This document shows positions 54,716 through 61,192 of a stretch of 61,192 nucleotides of DNA, one piece after another. The stretch is from Cyclobacteriaceae bacterium. GTDB lineage: Bacteria; Bacteroidota; Bacteroidia; Cytophagales; Cyclobacteriaceae. Where the stretch lies: contig JAHBTX010000007.1 in the NCBI GenBank assembly GCA_019638395.1, positions 1-61,192 on the forward strand. Reading direction: 5' to 3'. The notes under the pieces were generated by a model. It was not told the origin of the DNA. It made no database searches and saw only the letters and a list, made by a program, of their open reading frames with translations. A program made the translations under genes and the position numbers. Numbering within the stretch: position 1 is the first letter of the stretch; every line of letters begins with the position of its first letter.

Positions 54716-55078
54716 CTAATAAGGCTGAAATTCAAAGGGCAAAGAAGTTAACTGTGCCAGTTCCTGGCCACATTCTTCCAGGTCTTCATCATCTTCCAGA
54801 AATTGCCACACAACCTTTGTTCCTGCAACAGGTTCCAGTGTTTTAATAATGTTCAGCAGTTCGCGTTGTGTAGCGGTATTGATATATTCAAATCGGGTAA
54901 CCAGCACAGTTACCGGGTTGGGTTTTTTAATGTACTCTTTAAACCAGGTTTGTATGGGTTTAAAAAATTCTTCGGGGTTATCGGTTAACGAACGCCCCTC
55001 AAATTTAAAAGTACGTGTGGCTGCATCTAATATTACGGTAGGCGTTAAATCAGTGGCGGCAATTTCAAGTTTTTGCAC
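54716..55078 (-). CDS. SiaC/DUF1987 family regulatory phosphoprotein
   Basis: From the GTG at 55078 the product is 120 residues starting with the family-typical (V)QKLEIAATDLTPTVILD; an upstream ATG would overlap the cytidine deaminase. It shows KFEGRSLTDNPEEFFKPIQTW, VTRFEYINTATQRELLNII (the likely phosphorylated Ser/Thr site) and LEDDEDLEECGQEL. SiaC partners with SiaA/SiaB in biofilm and diguanylate-cyclase control in Pseudomonas. Here no such kinase or phosphatase is near, and the neighbours are an ABC transporter and a deaminase. Confidence 0.85.
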   Translation of the reverse strand: MQKLEIAATDLTPTVILDAATRTFKFEGRSLTDNPEEFFKPIQTWFKEYIKKPNPVTVLVTRFEYINTATQRELLNIIKTLEPVAGTKVVWQFLEDDEDLEECGQELAQLTSLPFEFQPY

Positions 55079-55095
55079 AATAGGTATAGTTAAGT

Positions 55096-55566
55096 TTAAT
55101 CGATCAGACTTTCGCTGGTAAATACAAATGGTAAAAGCATATGGGCCGATTCGCATTTAATCCATTGGCTATCGGTGTGGTGCATAACTACTTCAAAAGG
55201 TTTGCGTTGGCGTTCTTCAAACTCAGCCATAACCTGCCGGCAGGCACCACACGAAGCAGCCGCAGCAAGTTCTTTATGATTTTTTTTGTGGGCCACTACT
55301 GCCATTTTGGTAATGCGCTTGCCCTGATGTTGTGTAGCGGCTACGTATAGTGCAACGCGTTCGGCACACATGCACAACGGATAGGATGCGTTTTCCTGGT
55401 TAGAACCTGTAACCACGGTGCCATCTTCCAACATCAGTGCTGCGCCTACATGAAATTTAGAATAAGGAGCATAGGCATGATGTGCTGCTTCTTTGGCTTT
55501 GTGTACTAAGTATTTCGATTCGTTGTCTAATTCTTCCAGATTTTTAAAAGTTTCAAAGCCCTTCAT
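55096..55566 (-). CDS. cdd: Cytidine deaminase
   Basis: With the ATG at 55566 the product is 156 residues, normal for Cdd; the longer frame adds 22 improbable residues. Seen are YAPYSKFHVGAALM, SNQENASYPLCMCAERVAL (catalytic Glu and a Cys zinc ligand) and AASCGACRQVMAEF (two Cys ligands). It converts cytidine or deoxycytidine to uridine. It is first in a minus-strand group with siaC-like and ABC transporter genes (gaps 17 and 34 bp). Confidence 0.9.
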   Translation of the reverse strand: MKGFETFKNLEELDNESKYLVHKAKEAAHHAYAPYSKFHVGAALMLEDGTVVTGSNQENASYPLCMCAERVALYVAATQHQGKRITKMAVVAHKKNHKELAAAASCGACRQVMAEFEERQRKPFEVVMHHTDSQWIKCESAHMLLPFVFTSESLID

Positions 55567-55669
55567 ATCGTAATTTATTTGATCACGTAGAAAGATAGTA
55601 AACCCGACTCTGCAAACGAAATATACCTGCAATTTCCATTAAATTGGCACTTCATACAACTTCGCAACA

Positions 55670-57007
55670 ATGTTCAGTAAAACTATTCTGGTGTTGGGTG
55701 CCGGACGCTCGTCTGCAGCTTTAATTGGGTATCTGTTGCAGCAGGCATCGCAATATGAGTGGAAAATTACGGTAGGCGATGCCGTATTGAAACACGCACA
55801 AACTCATGTGGGCAATCATCCGCACGGTGAAGCAATTTTGTTTTCGATTGATGATATCGAAACCAGTGAAATAACTATTGCTGCTGCCGATGTGGTAATC
55901 TCGTTAATGCCCGCGCACCTGCATCCTCAAGCGGCTGCCTTGTGTATTCGGCTGCGTAAGCATTTGATTACGGCCAGCTATGTTTCGGATGAGATGAAAC
56001 GGTTTGATGCTGAAGCAAAGCATTTAGGTTTGTTGTTTCTGAATGAATGCGGCCTCGACCCGGGTATTGATCACATGAGTGCCATGCAGGTAGTGGATCG
56101 CATTAAAGCAACCGGTGCCGAAATAACTTCGTTCGAATCGTTTACCGGAGGCTTGATTGCCCCTGAAACTGATCCGGAAAATCCGTGGCGCTATAAGTTT
56201 ACGTGGAACCCGCGTAATGTCGTAATGGCCGGGCAGGGTACAGCAAAATTTTTGCTTGATGGTAAATACCGGTACATCCCATATCAGCAATTGTTTACAC
56301 GCACAACACCAGTAGTAGTGCCAGGCTTTGGTGCGTATGAAGGTTATGCCAATCGCGATTCGTTAAAATACCTGGATACGTACCGGTTGCCACATATTCA
56401 AACGATGGTACGAGGCACGTTGCGCAATCAAGGCTTTTGCAGTGCGTGGAATGTATTGGTGCAGTTGGGCTGTTGCGATGATAGCTATGTGATGGAAGAT
56501 ATTGGTGCGATGACACATCGTGAGTTTATCCAATCATTCTTACCCAGCAATGAGCCAACCGAAAATGTAATAGCCGAACTTTTTAACCTGAAGATTGATG
56601 GTGAAGAACTAAAACGACTTACCTGGAGCGGTTTGCTTTCAAATGATAGGATAGGATTAACCAAGGGCAGTCCGGCACAAATTCTGGAACATATACTGAA
56701 TAAGCGGTGGAGGTTACAGCCTGGCGATAAAGATTTTATTGTAATGTGGCACCGGCTCCGCTACACGGTGCAAGGTGAGAAAAAATGTGTGGAGGCATAT
56801 CTCACCGCTACCGGCACCGATGAAGTACAAACCGCAATGGCAAAAACTGTTGGCTTGCCGCTGGGTATTGCAGCAAAACTACTATTACAAAACAGATTCA
56901 GAGCCGCGGGTGTAACTATTCCTGTTACGTTCGAATTTTATTCACCCATTCTGGAAGAGCTACGTGCTTACGGCATTGCTTTGCACGAGCGTGAGATTGA
57001 GGTTTGA
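55670..57007 (+). CDS. Saccharopine dehydrogenase (L-glutamate-forming type)
   Basis: The 445-residue product has a Rossmann start with TILVLGAGRSSAALIGYLL, VVISLMPAHLHPQAA, NECGLDPGIDHMSAM and SFTGGLIAPETDPENPWRYKFTWNPRNVV, typical of the LYS9-like saccharopine dehydrogenase that forms glutamate and aminoadipate semialdehyde. In bacteria it serves lysine degradation or a related route. It is a single gene, divergent from cdd. The shorter related lysine-ketoglutarate reductase is not present nearby. Confidence 0.9.
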   Translation: MFSKTILVLGAGRSSAALIGYLLQQASQYEWKITVGDAVLKHAQTHVGNHPHGEAILFSIDDIETSEITIAAADVVISLMPAHLHPQAAALCIRLRKHLITASYVSDEMKRFDAEAKHLGLLFLNECGLDPGIDHMSAMQVVDRIKATGAEITSFESFTGGLIAPETDPENPWRYKFTWNPRNVVMAGQGTAKFLLDGKYRYIPYQQLFTRTTPVVVPGFGAYEGYANRDSLKYLDTYRLPHIQTMVRGTLRNQGFCSAWNVLVQLGCCDDSYVMEDIGAMTHREFIQSFLPSNEPTENVIAELFNLKIDGEELKRLTWSGLLSNDRIGLTKGSPAQILEHILNKRWRLQPGDKDFIVMWHRLRYTVQGEKKCVEAYLTATGTDEVQTAMAKTVGLPLGIAAKLLLQNRFRAAGVTIPVTFEFYSPILEELRAYGIALHEREIEV

Positions 57008-57054
57008 TTTGAACTGTAGTAAGTTGAAGCCTTTTTGACGGTGGTTTATTGCTC

Positions 57055-58152
57055 TTAAACTTTTGGAACCCCTTCGCGCAGCAATGCAACACTCAAGGGC
57101 AGGCTTGCTGCATAACCGATGGTAAGCCAAAGATTACCCATTAAGTCCACTAACCCAATCTGCAAAAAGTAAAACATGGGTACGATTACCATACCCAATG
57201 CAAATTTTAAAGAAGCAATAAATTGCGGATCAAGGTTGGGTTTGCCGGTAACACTGCGCACTATTAGCTGAGCCGGCCAATGGTTAAGTGTGTAATATGC
57301 TCGGATAATTTTTTGAGCAATTGTTTGGATTAATACTTCTGCAGCCTCGTGCAAGTATTTTGTATTATTATTGTGTGAGCCGGTTTCTTTGGAGGTAGTA
57401 ACAGCAAGCGACTTCACCAATTGTTGTTCATGCTTCAATTGCGTAATTATATCTTTCTGTTGTTTTCGATGTGTTTGCAGGTATTGCCACGAGGCTTCAT
57501 AAGTAGCTTCCGGTATTGAAAGAATTAAAGGTGTAATTTCGTTAGCTACAGTCTTTAATAACAACTCGGTCTTCTGTACCGGGTTTGCATCAAAGTAATT
57601 TTTAGTGATGATAATGGGTGTACCAAAATTAACCAGTACGCGCGATCGAAATGCTTTGTGGGTTTCATAGTGCAAACCTACGGGTATAATCTGCACTGCT
57701 GGCAATTGTTGTAATGCTGCTTGGGCGATGCGGGCAAAACCTTTTTGCAATGGCCGCAAATTGTAGTGTTCATTATGATTCCCCTCACCAAAAATTAATA
57801 TAGAATTTCCGGTTTTTAAGAGAGCGGCACACCGATCCATGATTACTTCGTTTTTTCGAAGTGTATCAAACCCATCGCGAAAACGATAAACGGGCATCAT
57901 TTGAATTAAAGTTAACAAGGTGTGGGCCCATTTTTTTTTAAACACATTAGCGCGTGCTAAAGCCCAGGGGTTGCGATTTGAACTGCAGATTACTAACACC
58001 GCATCCAAAAACGCGTTTTGGTGGTTGGCAATAAAAATGACAGGACCCTCGGGAATGGTCGTTTGCTTTTGTACGTACCACTCACGAAAGTAAAAACGCA
58101 GTGCTACCTGGCAATAAAATTTTAGTGTTTGATAGAAGATTCTTTGAAGCAC
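57055..58152 (-). CDS. PlsC-type lysophospholipid acyltransferase
   Basis: The 365-residue product has a PlsC acyltransferase domain (about 35-210): catalytic NHQNAFLD (the HX4D box) and EGNH (the equivalent of the EGTR phosphate-binding box), ending with a ~150-residue helical region and two late membrane helices (LKFALGMVIVPMFYFL, LWLTIGYAASLPL). It may acylate lysophosphatidate or glycerol-like lipids. It lies 3 bp after the BASS transporter gene, so co-transcription is very likely. Confidence 0.87.
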   Translation of the reverse strand: MLQRIFYQTLKFYCQVALRFYFREWYVQKQTTIPEGPVIFIANHQNAFLDAVLVICSSNRNPWALARANVFKKKWAHTLLTLIQMMPVYRFRDGFDTLRKNEVIMDRCAALLKTGNSILIFGEGNHNEHYNLRPLQKGFARIAQAALQQLPAVQIIPVGLHYETHKAFRSRVLVNFGTPIIITKNYFDANPVQKTELLLKTVANEITPLILSIPEATYEASWQYLQTHRKQQKDIITQLKHEQQLVKSLAVTTSKETGSHNNNTKYLHEAAEVLIQTIAQKIIRAYYTLNHWPAQLIVRSVTGKPNLDPQFIASLKFALGMVIVPMFYFLQIGLVDLMGNLWLTIGYAASLPLSVALLREGVPKV

Positions 58153-58155
58153 AGA

Positions 58156-59055
58156 TTATAATTGGGTTGCTGTTTTGCGCTTGCGCAGAATGGATGAAAA
58201 CACCAACCCTGAAATAAGATGCCACACCCCCCACCAAGCAGCCACTACGGCCATGGCGGTGTTACCATCGAAGAAAGTAAAGACAAGTACCAGCGCAAGA
58301 CCCGAATTCTGAATGCCGGTTTCAATAGCCACCGTGCGGTTAACAGCTTCATCATTTTTTAATGCTTTGCTGAAGTAATAGGGGATGGCCAATGCCAAAC
58401 TATTATGAAGTAAAACAATCCAGAACACCTTTTCTAAATGAATAGCGAAAGCATCCTGATTATTCAATACGGCCGCCACAATAAATCCGATTAACATAAA
58501 CATCGATGCAATGCGCACAGGTTGGGCTATTTTTTGTGCGATGCGTGGCAGGTGTGTAGCTACACTTATACCTATAATAAGTGGTGCTAGTAGAATAGCT
58601 GCCATATTTAACAACAGCGAAACTAAATCAACCTCAAACGATTTGATTTCAGTTGCCAGCGAAGGTAACACCGACACCCACAGAAAGAACGCAAGTGGAG
58701 TAATAAAAAATGCACCAAGCGATGAAATGGCTGTAAGTGTTACCGATAAGGCCACATGTCCCCGGGCCAGTTGTGTAAAGAAATTAGACACATTTCCTCC
58801 GGGGCAACAGGCAACCAGCAACATGCCTAACGCCATACCCGATGAAATGGGTAAAAACGAAACCAATAACAGGGTAAGTGCCGGCAGTAAAATTATTTGC
58901 GAGATTAAACCAGTAGCAATCGCTTTCTTCTGACCAAGCAATTGTGTGAAGTGCGTCCATCGAATCTCCAGCGCAACACCAAACATGATAATGGCAAGGC
59001 AAATGTTTAAAACCGTAAGGCTACTTTCCGAAAATTGAATGGCGGCTTCAGGCAT
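58156..59055 (-). CDS. Bile acid:sodium symporter family transporter
   Basis: The 299-residue product has about nine to ten hydrophobic helices and the BASS/NTCP family word CCPGGNVSNFFTQLARG with the crossing helix, plus the later GIQNSGLALVLVF. Bacterial relatives transport organic anions such as pantoate or bile acids with Na+. The substrate is unknown. It is first of a two-gene unit with the acyltransferase. Confidence 0.9.
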   Translation of the reverse strand: MPEAAIQFSESSLTVLNICLAIIMFGVALEIRWTHFTQLLGQKKAIATGLISQIILLPALTLLLVSFLPISSGMALGMLLVACCPGGNVSNFFTQLARGHVALSVTLTAISSLGAFFITPLAFFLWVSVLPSLATEIKSFEVDLVSLLLNMAAILLAPLIIGISVATHLPRIAQKIAQPVRIASMFMLIGFIVAAVLNNQDAFAIHLEKVFWIVLLHNSLALAIPYYFSKALKNDEAVNRTVAIETGIQNSGLALVLVFTFFDGNTAMAVVAAWWGVWHLISGLVFSSILRKRKTATQL

Positions 59056-59159
59056 ACATAGGGATCGATCAAAAACAGATTTTTAAAGTTAATAAATGGA
59101 AGGACTTATTAGTTGAAACACAGTAGTATTTAGAATTTAGTATGGTTGATAACTCGCAA

Positions 59160-59627
59160 TCAATCTGTTTCCTTTGCGCGGTTCTCCTCATACCAGCTAT
59201 CGATTAGTAAATCACTACTCAAGGCGGCTGATACAGCCAATTGATCGCAGCGCTCATTTTCTGGGTGGCCTGCATGACCTTTTACCCAAGTGAATTTGGG
59301 CTGAAAGCGATGGTGTAACGGAATGTAACGTTGCCATAAATCAGCATTGGCCTTTTTGGCGAAGTTCTTTTTTTGCCAACCCCACAACCAACCTTTTTCA
59401 ATGGCATCAATTACATATTTCGAATCGGAGTAAACAGTTATGGGCATTCCGAATTTCTTAATCGCTTCCAACGCCACAATTACGGCCAATAGCTCCATGC
59501 GATTATTGGTAGTGAGCCGGTAACCCTGACTTAGTTCTTTTACATGGCCGTTAAACTTTAAGATAATACCATAGCCACCCGGTCCGGGGTTGCCTTGTGC
59601 AGCGCCATCAGTGTAAATGCGAATCAT
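59160..59627 (-). CDS. rnhA: Ribonuclease HI
   Basis: The 155-residue product is a complete RNase HI: IYTDGAAQGNPGPGG (first Asp), NNRMELLAVIVAL (Glu), VYSDSKYVIDAI (Asp) and HPENERCDQLA (last Asp), with the substrate-handle WGWQKKNF. It cleaves RNA in RNA-DNA hybrids. It is next to an IS-remnant region. Confidence 0.95.
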   Translation of the reverse strand: MIRIYTDGAAQGNPGPGGYGIILKFNGHVKELSQGYRLTTNNRMELLAVIVALEAIKKFGMPITVYSDSKYVIDAIEKGWLWGWQKKNFAKKANADLWQRYIPLHHRFQPKFTWVKGHAGHPENERCDQLAVSAALSSDLLIDSWYEENRAKETD

Positions 59628-59690
59628 GCAGCTAAATTAAAACTTTTGATTAGCACTGCCCCACGAAATGAAACGTGTAATTTTAAAATA

Positions 59691-59984
59691 CTAAAATTTA
59701 ACTTGTCGACCGGCCATAGCGCAAACATGTCCGATTTTGAATTGATGATTAATCAGGAATTCCTTCATCTCTCCAAACATCTTTCGGGTGCCTATACGTT
59801 TTATTTGCTTTCGATACCGAAGCACTTCTTCAATGATTAATCAGCTTCATACGCTTTCTGCTGGATGTAACTGATGCCTTGATAGTAGGATTACTATAAC
59901 CAAGCAGTAAACAAAGCTCGTTGGTGGAACGAGGCTCGCTTTGCCGTACCTGCTCTACTGCTTGGTGCCAGACTTTTTTCGGAT
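59691..59984 (-). pseudogene. IS3-family transposase remnant
   Basis: On the minus strand, two adjacent frames give transposase-like sequence. The first (59984 to about 59830) reads VWHQAVEQVRQSEPRSTNEL and CLLLGYSNPTIKASV; after a frameshift the second (about 59840 to 59691) reads IIEEVLRYRKQIKRIGTRKM and FGEMKEFLINHQFKIG. This is how the N-terminal half of IS3-type OrfB looks (RxGTRK, LGYS words). It is broken by the frameshift and both ends are lost, so it is dead. Confidence 0.65.
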
Positions 59985-59996
59985 GTCAATGTTAAG

Positions 59997-60209
59997 TTGC
60001 TGAGGCGCGTCAATATACGCGGGATTAAACAAGCCAATAAGTGTATGTTGATGGCGGCCATTGCATACAATATCAAAAAGATGATGAAGTTCAGTATTAA
60101 CAGACCGATGGCGGCAGTAGTGAGCCTGCACCGGGAGTTCGAAGCAGTAATGCATACACTCATTTTTTATTTGAGAAAAGTACTTTCGTATCAGAAAGTA
60201 AAATTTTAG
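59997..60209 (+). pseudogene. IS1182-like transposase C-terminal remnant
   Basis: On the plus strand a frame ends at 60209 with RRVNIRGIKQANKCMLMAAI and AYNIKKMMKFS, typical of the last 60 residues of IS1182-family transposases, without its catalytic core. It begins right where the opposite-strand IS3 remnant ends. No terminal inverted repeat was recognised. Confidence 0.6.
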
Positions 60210-60222
60210 CCTGTTAACAAAG

Positions 60223-60243
60223 TTATCAACAAGGTTATGCACA
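60223..60243. other. DnaA-box-like words
   Basis: TTATCAACA (60223-60231, one mismatch from TTATCCACA) and TTATGCACA (60235-60243, exact to TTATNCACA) lie 3 bp apart, 12 bp apart in start, just after the IS1182 remnant. Two boxes are too few for an origin. Confidence 0.35.
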
Positions 60244-60329
60244 AATGGGCTTGCGCCAGATCAAAATCCGTAAAACACAATTGTGGAAGTAGTCGTGCAA
60301 CAGCTACTTTTGTTGGCGGTTCGTGCCGT

Positions 60330-60686
60330 TTAGTAAGACTGTATTAAAACGTCTGTCGGTATATTCAATTTTTCATGGAGTTGTCTAATCATGTCCAATG
60401 ATAACTTTCTCTTTTTACTGAGTATTTCACTTGCTCTACTTTTTAGTCCAACGACTTTTGCCAAATCAGTCTGAGTATATCCAAGTTGCTCCATTCTGAA
60501 TTTAATAGCTTCAATTGGGTCAGGTAAGTCAATTGGGAAATGTTCGTTTTCGTATTGTTCAATTAATATTCCCAATATCTCAAGTTCGTCTCCCTCCTTA
60601 GTTCCTTTTTTAGCGTCAAAAATTAACTCAAGTCTGTCCAACGCTTGTTGGTAGTCCTTTTTAGTTTTTATTGGCTTTAAGTTCAT
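60330..60686 (-). CDS. higA: HigA-type antitoxin with XRE helix-turn-helix
   Basis: The 118-residue product has an N-terminal helical part (KDYQQALDRLELIFDAK) that binds the toxin and a C-terminal Xre domain (about 60-115, KFRMEQLGYTQTDLAKVVGL and SEILSKKRKLSLDMIRQL). It should bind the toxin and the operator upstream of higB. It follows the toxin gene by 5 bp, the order typical of higBA. Confidence 0.9.
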   Translation of the reverse strand: MNLKPIKTKKDYQQALDRLELIFDAKKGTKEGDELEILGILIEQYENEHFPIDLPDPIEAIKFRMEQLGYTQTDLAKVVGLKSRASEILSKKRKLSLDMIRQLHEKLNIPTDVLIQSY

Positions 60687-60691
60687 AGTCT

Positions 60692-60985
60692 TTAAATTTT
60701 ATTCGCGTCAATCCTGTCGTATTCTTTATGAGTCCCAATAAATCGTATCCAAATCATTTGATAGTGGAAATTAATCTTAACAATTAGTCGGTAATTAATT
60801 CCCTTTATGTTGAAAACAACTCTATTGTCCCCAAGAATGCTTGCTGTTGGATACTCTTTTTTGATTTCATTGGTATTTTTCCATTCACTCTTTTCAGCTT
60901 CTCGATACCAAGATTTAAGTTGTTGTTCGCAGTCCGAATGTTTAGTCCAAAACTCTCGGAGTACCTTTTTAGCAATTACTCTCAA
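60692..60985 (-). CDS. higB: HigB-type mRNA interferase toxin
   Basis: The 97-residue product matches HigB/RelE-fold toxins: RVIAKKVLREFWTKHSDCEQ and LKSWYREAEKSEWKN at the start, then GDNRVVFNIKGINYRLIVKI and WIRFIGTHKEYDRID. It would cut ribosome-bound mRNA. The start is TTG (60985), supported because family members begin at exactly this residue and no ATG is available nearby. It is the upstream gene of the pair. Confidence 0.9.
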   Translation of the reverse strand: MRVIAKKVLREFWTKHSDCEQQLKSWYREAEKSEWKNTNEIKKEYPTASILGDNRVVFNIKGINYRLIVKINFHYQMIWIRFIGTHKEYDRIDANKI

Positions 60986-61000
60986 GTATTAATCTTTTGT

Positions 61001-61032
61001 CAAAGGTAAAGCTAAAGTTCCCATATTGGGAA
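61001..61032 (-). promoter_or_regulatory. higBA promoter and operator palindrome
   Basis: On the minus strand TACCTTTG (61001-61008) is a perfect -7 box 15 bp before the TTG start. A palindrome TTCCCATATTGGGAA (61018-61032) sits in the -33 region, just where an autoregulating HigA-HigB complex would block polymerase. No TTTG -33 box is present, as the palindrome occupies that position. Confidence 0.6.
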
Positions 61033-61134
61033 GTATTATTTTGAAATTTTTTATTGATTTTCGGGCCGTCCGGAGGCATGACCGCCAACCTTTAGATTTA
61101 CTTCAACATAATTTATCGTAGTAATCGTAACTTT

Positions 61135-61178
61135 TGTGGGTAAGTGGATTACCGCTTCGGTTATCCATCTTATCCACA
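61135..61178. repeat. Imperfect inverted repeat with DnaA-box-like arms
   Basis: The left arm (61135-61153, starting TGTGGGTAAG) and the right arm (61159-61178, ending TTATCCACA) are nearly inverted copies with about 17 of 20 positions pairing and a 5-nt loop. The right arm holds a perfect DnaA box (61170-61178), the left arm a one-mismatch inverted one. The rest of 60986-61192 has no gene that I can see. Confidence 0.55.
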
Positions 61179-61192
61179 AAAAAAGCAGCCGT

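Noticed and set aside
55079-55156. Longer start for the SiaC-like gene
   Set aside because: It would overlap the cytidine deaminase gene, and the family start fits the GTG at 55078.
60223-60243. A replication origin
   Set aside because: Only two adjacent DnaA-like words, no AT-rich unwinding element and no dnaA or dnaN gene in the window.

Overview
The window looks like a chromosomal segment of a Bacteroidota bacterium, most likely of the order Cytophagales. Signs seen in the sequence are a type IX secretion sorting domain of the type B (CHU_C) kind, a Bacteroidota-style LptD-like outer-membrane protein, a VPS10/BNR-repeat secreted protein, DUF4197 and SiaC/DUF1987 family proteins, and promoters with the Bacteroidota -7 word TAnnTTTG (for example 39169 and 40479). 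Many starts lack a strong Shine-Dalgarno sequence and several leaders are very short. Base composition is about 40-45% GC by eye. No rRNA, tRNA or CRISPR array was recognised.

Layout. 1-12 kb: a propeller-like lipoprotein, a 2,4-dienoyl-CoA-reductase-like SDR, an OmpA-type lipoprotein, a tiny membrane protein, a BNR/sortilin-like secreted protein, an MFS transporter, a TPR sensor histidine kinase and a small basic secreted protein. 12-20 kb: a Cys/Met PLP enzyme and a three-gene block of very repetitive secreted proteins (two tail-fibre-like, one T9SS-sorted). 19.5-28 kb: an orphan E2 acyltransferase, a cold-shock-domain protein, a run of five short palindromes, CinA, DUF4197, a DUF2281/PIN toxin-antitoxin pair translationally linked to a PaaN-like dehydrogenase, a membrane protein and a class-V aminotransferase fold enzyme. 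28-36 kb: penicillin acylase, VanX-like dipeptidase, a DUF433/DUF5615 pair, M42 peptidase, a BtuF-like protein without signal peptide, a lipoprotein and a beta-barrel. 36-42 kb: aroA, aroB, proline dehydrogenase, lysS. 42-50 kb: envelope genes (LptD-like, amidase, MCE) followed by an acyl-CoA carboxylase subunit, a SirB1-type protein and an esterase. 50-59.6 kb: two secreted proteins, a TerB-ABCG fusion transporter with a SiaC-like protein and cytidine deaminase, saccharopine dehydrogenase, a PlsC acyltransferase, a BASS transporter and RNase HI. 59.6-61.2 kb: two abutting insertion-sequence remnants (IS3-like and IS1182-like), DnaA-box-like words, a higBA module with a clear operator palindrome, and a long imperfect inverted repeat at the right edge.

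Most of the window is ordinary core genome: shikimate, cysteine/methionine, proline and lysine-related metabolism plus envelope biogenesis. The accessory material is three toxin-antitoxin-type pairs of different families, the repetitive secreted trio, the palindrome cluster near 21.7 kb, two start-less gene fragments in intergenic gaps (9.3 and 34.8 kb), and the IS-remnant/higBA edge. No wholly new defence or mobile system could be demonstrated. The best candidates for undescribed biology are the secreted trio, the TerB-ABCG/SiaC cluster and the palindrome array.
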